A DNA stretch of 64,000 bases from Absidia repens. Its lineage: Eukaryota; Mucoromycota; Mucoromycetes; Mucorales; Cunninghamellaceae. The notes beneath the pieces are model-generated. The model did not search any database. It was not told the origin of the DNA and saw only the letters and a list, made by a program, of their open reading frames with translations. Position 1 is the stretch's first letter; each line of letters starts with the position of its first letter. Shown here piece after piece: positions 58,602-64,000 of this stretch. The DNA is taken from assembly GCA_002105175.1 (NCBI GenBank), contig MCGE01000023.1, positions 62,001 to 126,000 on the forward strand, read 5' to 3'. The translations under genes and the position numbers were made by a program.

Positions 58602-59394
58602 TCTCACTCCCTCCATTGCTGGATTTATATTTTTGTTTAGTTATATTATACCTCTCTCTCTCTCTTTCTCTCTCTCTCTCTTTCTTTCTTCTCTACTATT
58701 TTTAGCTGTTATTTGATATTATTATACCTTCCACATTTTTTTTTCTGTCTCGCTAGTGTCTATATTTCGTTTATATCTACTACAAATAAAAATCTACATT
58801 TTTTTTATTTATATATCTTTTCAATATTATTTAAGTCACTAATATCCTGGGTAGAGAATAAGATTTGTTTTGGTTAGGAGCATTTGGGTTAAATTGGAAG
58901 ATGGGTTTGTGTGCTCGCAGGAAATGCAATGGATAACTTTAATTTACTTGACAATATTGCTTGAAACCGCGTCATATAATAGAGAAAGGACTAATATCAT
59001 TAGGTTTGTTTCTTTTTATAATAAAAGAAGTCTTGGAGCATTTGAAGTTGGTAATTGTAAGATTTTGGCTGCCGGGTAGAGGTATTCCAATACCAAGACA
59101 TTGACAAAAAAAAAAAAAAAAAAAAAAAAAAAAGACTGTTATGCAGCCAAACTAAATACCTTCCAGTGCCCTTCAATCATGCGCTTATCGCCACTTTCTT
59201 TTTATGCTTCCTTCACTGCTTTTTTCCTGTGTTCACTACGGTCATTATGTGAAACCAAAATGTTTCTAACCACTGCCTCCCATTAATTTTTTTGACCCTC
59301 CTTTTTTTGGCACAAATACTTTTTTTTTTTTTTTTACACAAATATGTAGGCACTGTACAGCAGGGTATACCCACAACCTAATCGTATGAAAGTA
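58602..59394. other. intergenic region
   Basis: A pyrimidine-rich 3' region of the ArfGAP gene with a CTCTCTCTCTCTTTCTCTCTC stretch at 58652-58690, and AATAAAAATC near 58785 as the likely polyadenylation signal. A 28-base A-run lies at 59106-59133. The frame at 58870-59079 is not recognised. Confidence 0.4.
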
Positions 59395-59480
59395 TAAAAG
59401 GCAAGACATATTTTATTCATATGTACATATAAGCTAAGGCAAGTATACTAAACTATATAGTCTAATGCTAGTACTATTGA
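59395..59480 (-). repeat. repeat family A, short fragment
   Basis: GGCAAGACATATTTTATTCA and TAAACTATATAGTCTAATGC resemble the part of A4 around 36260-36330. It lies just outside A6, in the opposite orientation. Confidence 0.4.
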
Positions 59481-59835
59481 ATCTATTTGAAAGTGAAACG
59501 ATAGAGAAATTGTGTATGAATGTGGAATCTTTGGGAGGGGTGTTGTAAACTAAACATAACGTAAGATAAATCAGTTCAATTAAAGAGGGTAAGCTGTTTT
59601 ACAGTGAGTGACCAGCTATTCTACAGTGAAGGGGGTAAATTAAACTTGATCGAATTACTCCAATTTGACTGTAAAATCATCAACGTAAGAGAATGGCCAT
59701 ACTGCTAATTCTGAAGGGTAGCGGCTATTGTCATGAATAAAGTTTCTTTTTGTATCCAGCAATCAATTCCTCAAAAGAGCACAAAAAAAAATCTCAAACA
59801 AAAACCTGAATGACACACTCGAATGCACAGGTTAA

Positions 59836-60545
59836 AAAATTCAAAATCCGCCCACGTGAATTTATTTTTTCTCTCTCCCCGCCTTTTTTATTTTTCGGCT
59901 TCCTTTCATTTTGATTATTTTTTTCCCTTTATTTTTCCTTCACCATTCAACTTCTATGGGGCTATGTTGAACTTAGAATAGTGTTAGGACTAGTTTAGAA
60001 GGGGTTTCAGTTCAAGGATGACAAGATGCATGGGGAAACACTTTCATTTTGGATCCAGGATCTGAAGGCACCCTTAGTTGGCTTTTTGGAGTCTTCATTA
60101 GCTTAGGTTAGACTTAGTTTGTCTCTATATCTGAATAAAATACGTCTCTTTTTACTTGTTTTAATGAAATATGTCTCATTAGTCTCCCTTATGTTTTGCA
60201 CGATAGTTCCCATTCTTTACTAGCATTCAATCCCGTTTGATTAGTGTTTTGATCGTTTGCTTGGGTTTCAATATGAAAAAAGTAAAAGGCAGTCATGTAC
60301 AATATATATATATATAAGACCCTATTTTACGACCGGGGGTCTTTTTTACTGATACTTTAGAATAGTATTGACCTTTCTTCAAACCTCAAGATAGTCTCCC
60401 TCATAGTATCTTCAGTAGAACCTTCTGTTAAATTTTCTGTTGGAATGAACCCCTTCATTAGTTTTAGTATCTGCCTATTCTGCTTCAATAAAGCCTATTC
60501 GTTTATTAATTAAGCCTTCTCTGACCAATAGTATAAATATAATGA
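59836..60545 (+). repeat. repeat family A, copy A6
   Basis: Head TTCAAAATCCGCCCACGTGA, with CACGTG at 59853-59858, is the mirror of A1-A3. It continues with TAGTGTTAGGACTAGTTTAG, AGATGCATGGGGAAACAC, TTCATTTTGGATCCAGGATC and ATTAGCTTAGGTTAGACTTA. Then come TCTGAATAAAATACGTCTC and TAGTTTTAGTATCTGCCTA near 60465. The last block matches the reverse complement of A3 near 31380. Confidence 0.7.
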
Positions 60546-61316
60546 AAATAGCCGCCAGTTATAGCTGTTTTGTGCGTGCCGTACCAAACGCCTGCTTTCT
60601 ACCCCCCCCCTCACTAGAACTACTTCTCCCCATCAGAGACTAGCGTCCGGTTGATGGTTTCAGGTAACTCAACCTGAAACGGAGTCCTATTCTCGTTCTA
60701 TCATTCAAATTAACCAATCTAGACCGTTGGTCAGTGAAATATCCCTGATTGGATATACTGTGTATATCTTGCCCGTTTTCATTTAATTCAATTTTATTTT
60801 GTAGGTGGTATGGTACAATAATAACAATAATAACAATAGAAAGATGCTGGGGCTGCCTATCAAGTTGCAAAATGTTCTTGCTGAAATCTACCATTTAAGT
60901 GATTGGATTAATTCTATGTACTTTGAATCAAGTTTATGAATCAATCACGATTTAAAGGCACCACATCGAATACTTTTGATGAAAACGACCAGAATCAAAT
61001 AAATAAAACTCAATAACCTGATTTTACTGAAATGGCATTTCCATACATGCTACTGTACGAGTACCAGCAAAAAGAAAAAAAAATCGCAGTTCCGTTGCTT
61101 GCCTTCCTAATGAATAAGCAATTCATCATCTAGTAACATTTATACACATTTAAAAAACGATTGAAGAAAAAGGCCATGTTTTTATTGGTTGATTGATTTG
61201 AAATACTATAATAATGGTGACTATGCTACGATATGAGAGTGAAGGAAAGGTATGGTGCGGGGAGAGGGGAGAGAAGGGGAGAGTAAAAATACTGAAGGGG
61301 TGGGGGGAAGGAAAAA
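60546..61316. other. intergenic region
   Basis: Nothing codes convincingly. It holds a C-run at 60602-60610, an ATAATAACAATAATAACAAT simple repeat near 60818, and a G-rich purine stretch (61257-61312) on the plus strand just past the Eaf3 stop. Confidence 0.4.
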
Positions 61317-62724
61317 TCAATTGCCATTCACCAGAGAAACATAAGAGGGACTTGCATTTTGATATTCGGTCACAAATAGTTGTTTTTGCATTTTTTGCAT
61401 ATATTTTAAAATATCGGTCAGATAATCGGTCAATACCGTCACAGTACCTTTCTCCATACTTGTATGAGCGATCAGTGTTGGTAATTGGACTAAGAGAAAA
61501 CGAGAAATGACGATGATGAATCATTCAAAAGCGTATTCTTTTTTTTTTTTCAGTTGTTGTTGTTGTTTATTTACCAAATAATCGTAATAGATGCTCCGCA
61601 CCATAAATGTCAGTCATGTCCTTGTTGGAATGTTTTTTCCGTAGATCAGAATACTGCTGTCGTTCAAATTGATACAATAGCATGTTCCCCAGCGCTTTGT
61701 TAAAATACATAGATAATCCTTGGATCACCTCATCCATCAATTCTGGGTTCCTGTTAATAATAATAGAAATCATAAATATAAATAGAGTCAATCCTTGCAA
61801 TGACCGAAACCATATTCTTACCAGTCCTTGCTTGATTTCCTGTCCATTTTGTGTTGTTTATATTGAGCCATCATCTGAGTGATTGTCAATTCCCGTGGTA
61901 ATGGCACCAACTAAAATAAAAAGAAAAGTTAGTACGGCAGCATTCTATTGGAATAAATAGGATGGCAACTTGCTTGTTGGTTTTTTGTGATGTTTTCCCA
62001 ATCGTCAACCAGTTGGCATTTCAGAGCCTCAGGAATATCCAATCGTATTTCGGGTTTGTTCAAATAATCCGATTCAGCCTTTTCCTACACCATATTAGTA
62101 GATAAGATTTCAGTATACAGAGAAATTCTAAGGGTTGTTTGTGATGGTGAAGCGGGTTACCTTTTCAAGTTCTTCACGTGTCCTTTTTCGACTCGTTACT
62201 GTTGTTGCTGCTCCTGATGCTGCTGCGGATTTGTTGGCATTTTGCTTTTTGGAGGGTCGTTTTTTGATGGAATAGAATTCTTCTGTTCGCTTCTGTAAGC
62301 CTAGGTTTTCTTCATTCAAAGCAAGCATCCGCGTATCGTCTACCCATTCGTCCCATCTAACCAAACGCAGGAATAGCGCATCAGGGTCGAAAGTTAGTAC
62401 TGTCTAATAGATGAGACCCGGGCAAGACACTTACTTCTTATTCCAGCCTTGGTAATGTACATAATATAAGGGTCCTTTCACTTCTGAATCGTCGTGTTTT
62501 GATTTGCGGGCAAGGATCTAGAGGAAGTTGTGTAATTAAACCAAGAAAGAGGTTACAAAAAAAAAAAAAAAAAAAAAAAAAAAAGGTGCGTGGTGTATTT
62601 TCGCTGTTTACATATTCAAAGCGATCATATTTTTTATTACCCTTGCTCCATAAATAAGAGGACCATGGAAGCATAAAATATTTTCATTTTCATCATAAGT
62701 GAATTTACTTGAAGGTGAAGCCAT
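61317..62724 (-). CDS. EAF3: MRG15/Eaf3-type chromodomain-MRG protein
   Basis: Seven exons (minus): 62724-62641, 62517-62435, 62356-62161, 62084-61974, 61910-61822, 61750-61575, 61489-61317, giving 303 aa. Eaf3/MRG15 reads H3K36 methylation and belongs to the NuA4 acetyltransferase and Rpd3S deacetylase complexes. The chromodomain (about 5-70) carries YYVHYQGWNKKWDEWVDDTR. A basic Ala/Lys linker follows (KRPSKKQNANKSA). The MRG domain (about 150-300) has QQLVPLPRELTITQMM, FNKALGNMLLYQFERQQY and TDIYGAEHLLRLF. The intron after exon 4 uses a GC donor (CAA|GCAAGT); splicing there joins ITKNQQ to LVPLPR as in the family. Divergent from the gene at 63773. Confidence 0.94.
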
Positions 62725-63772
62725 AGTATAGTAAAAGGCAATAGAAAGTTGCGATAAAAAAAATCTTTGGATGTTTTTTTCGCACTTGAGGAAATTGAAT
62801 CACCGCCAATCATATTGCTTCGCATTTGAGGGACGTAAAATGGAAACAAAAGGAAATGAGATGTACTACATCGGGCGTTTGGAATCCTTCCGCAACTCTT
62901 TTATAATACCTCCTTCCAGTGCTATCCTTTTCATTGTCCTAGTTTAAATCCCAACGAATATCTGAAGTTTCTCATGATATATCCAAAGAAAAGTTAGTGG
63001 GACGATATTCGAATACTTCGATTACGAGGTAATCAAACAATTTTAATGTCTAAAGAATACAACCTCTGAACGGTGCTATAAAAATACAGCTGTAATAACG
63101 TAACATTTAATTAATTATATGAAGAGGCTTTTGATCCAGTCTTCTTTCTTTGAACGTGAATATCGGGTCTGGAAGAACTTACCACCAAAAAAAAGATTTT
63201 TCAAGTGTGAATGGTAGGCGGAGTTACTATAAGAACTACCAAATCTGTTCAATTGTTCGGTTGGAAGAATCAGATCGTTTGTTTTTTGTTCATTTATTCA
63301 ATCTCAGTTCAATCTCACTTAAAAATATTGACCAAACGGCAAGCGATAAATATTTTATAACCACAAATAATCAATATATTTTCTTCCGTTTATTAGCCTC
63401 TCGTGAGAAAACTGAAACAGTCTCGACAAATATAGTCCCAGGCACACGTTTGAAATTTCCGGGCAAGATGTTATATCAAATCTATATTTTGGAGGATTTT
63501 TGATGTTAATTGAGTATTAACGGTTATCGTTCAATTTCTAAAGGGCATTATGCCGAAAAGAGAAAATTCAATTTTTTCACTTTTATAACTATGATTGCAG
63601 AGCAATATCAAGGAATTTCATTCGCCGACATCCTTATTTTTTTGAAGTCAAGCAATGAGAAGTCTCAATTTGTTTCTTCCTTTTTTTTTTTTTTTTTTTT
63701 TTTTTTTGCTTTCCCCTCACAGTATTCCTTTTATTTATTTTTTTGGAAAGGCTTCAAAAACAATATATTACA
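62725..63772. promoter_or_regulatory. divergent region between Eaf3 and the 63773 gene
   Basis: About 1 kb between two starts. A plus-strand frame at 63150-63503 (117 codons) is unrecognised and AT-rich, so it is not called. A T-run (about 63680-63707) followed by a CTTTCCCCTCACAG stretch precedes the 63773 start. Confidence 0.45.
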
Positions 63773-64000
63773 ATGGATAACAATGTACCACATAGCACAT
63801 CACTCAATGAATATGGACATTATGCGACCGACTTACCACCACAAACACATTCGAATTATCATCCTTCTGGACTTATGACTTCACCGTATCCTACAACGAG
63901 TCAGCAGCAACACCCTGTTTCCAATGACGACGTTGCTAGTACAGCTACAAGTACAATGAATACAGGGAACATAGATCAACCATCAACGATGAAGACTGCG
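63773..64000 (+). CDS. 5' end of an unidentified gene, truncated by the window edge
   Basis: 76 codons are visible, starting MDNNVPHSTSLNEYGHYATD and rich in Ser, Thr, Gln, Asn, Pro and His (TTSQQQHPVSNDD). It follows the pyrimidine-tract pattern typical of starts in this window. It looks like the disordered N-terminus of a regulator such as a transcription factor or kinase, but no domain is in view, so function cannot be assigned. Confidence 0.55.
   Translation, partial: MDNNVPHSTSLNEYGHYATDLPPQTHSNYHPSGLMTSPYPTTSQQQHPVSNDDVASTATSTMNTGNIDQPSTMKTA

Noticed and set aside
63150..63503. 117-codon plus-strand frame between Eaf3 and the last gene
   Set aside because: AT-rich, unrecognised composition and no supporting signal; kept as intergenic, though a lineage-specific gene is not excluded.
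1..64000. CRISPR arrays, bacterial operons, rRNA genes or a clear functional tRNA gene
   Set aside because: The sequence is eukaryotic with spliced genes; I saw no regularly spaced repeats, rRNA signature or complete tRNA by eye.

Overview
This is a eukaryotic nuclear window, AT-rich and full of long A/T runs. It carries about 18 complete protein genes, most split by short (about 50-100 nt) introns with GTAAGT-like donors and TAG/CAG acceptors, plus one gene cut off at the right edge. The gene content is fungal: a VTC polyphosphate polymerase with SPX and DUF202 domains, a HAL/NPR1-type kinase, an alpha-arrestin, a vacuolar-type MFS exporter, a Fmp46-like protein, Sam50, Rad5 and an Eaf3/MRG15 protein. 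The gene style and the pyrimidine-rich tracts before start codons would suit an early-diverging (Mucoromycota-like) fungus, but I infer that from style alone.

Layout. 1-4995 is gene-poor and holds relics of interspersed repeat family A. 4996-12406 has three minus-strand genes: a GRAM/TM protein, an alpha-arrestin and translation termination factor eRF1. eRF1 is divergent from the CCT1/TCP-1 alpha chaperonin gene (13269-15655). 15656-18436 is a repeat island. 18437-25476 has four plus-strand genes: an MPDU1-like PQ-loop protein, a mitochondrial hotdog thioesterase, a GT2-like membrane glycosyltransferase and the mitochondrial outer-membrane assembly protein Sam50. Sam50 converges on RAD5 (minus, 26181-30344). 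30345-33501 and 34725-37787 are repeat islands around a small LEA2-like single-pass membrane protein. ARP2 and an MFS exporter follow on the minus strand (37788-42175). The MFS gene is divergent from VTC across a 1.8 kb region with a CACGTG box. After another repeat island come mitochondrial beta-ketoacyl-ACP synthase (minus), a HAL-type kinase (plus), a Fmp46-like protein and an LDAH-type lipid-droplet hydrolase (both minus), and an AGFG-like ArfGAP (plus). A last repeat island precedes Eaf3/MRG15 (minus) and the 5' end of an unidentified gene at 63773.

Most genes are housekeeping. Three concern mitochondria (thioesterase, Sam50, beta-ketoacyl synthase). I rebuilt exon structures by hand from splice signals, reading frame and family conservation; every multi-exon model listed keeps an open frame to its stop.

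The less ordinary content is the repeats: a roughly 1 kb family (A) in at least eight full or partial copies, several with a CACGTG box at one end, and a SINE-like family (B) of about 0.2 kb with a terminal A-run. Also notable are a 10-nt exon inside a kinase catalytic loop, a GC-AG intron in Eaf3, three G-quadruplex-capable motifs, and a UBA-like N-terminus on Rad5. I found no obviously unprecedented multi-gene system.
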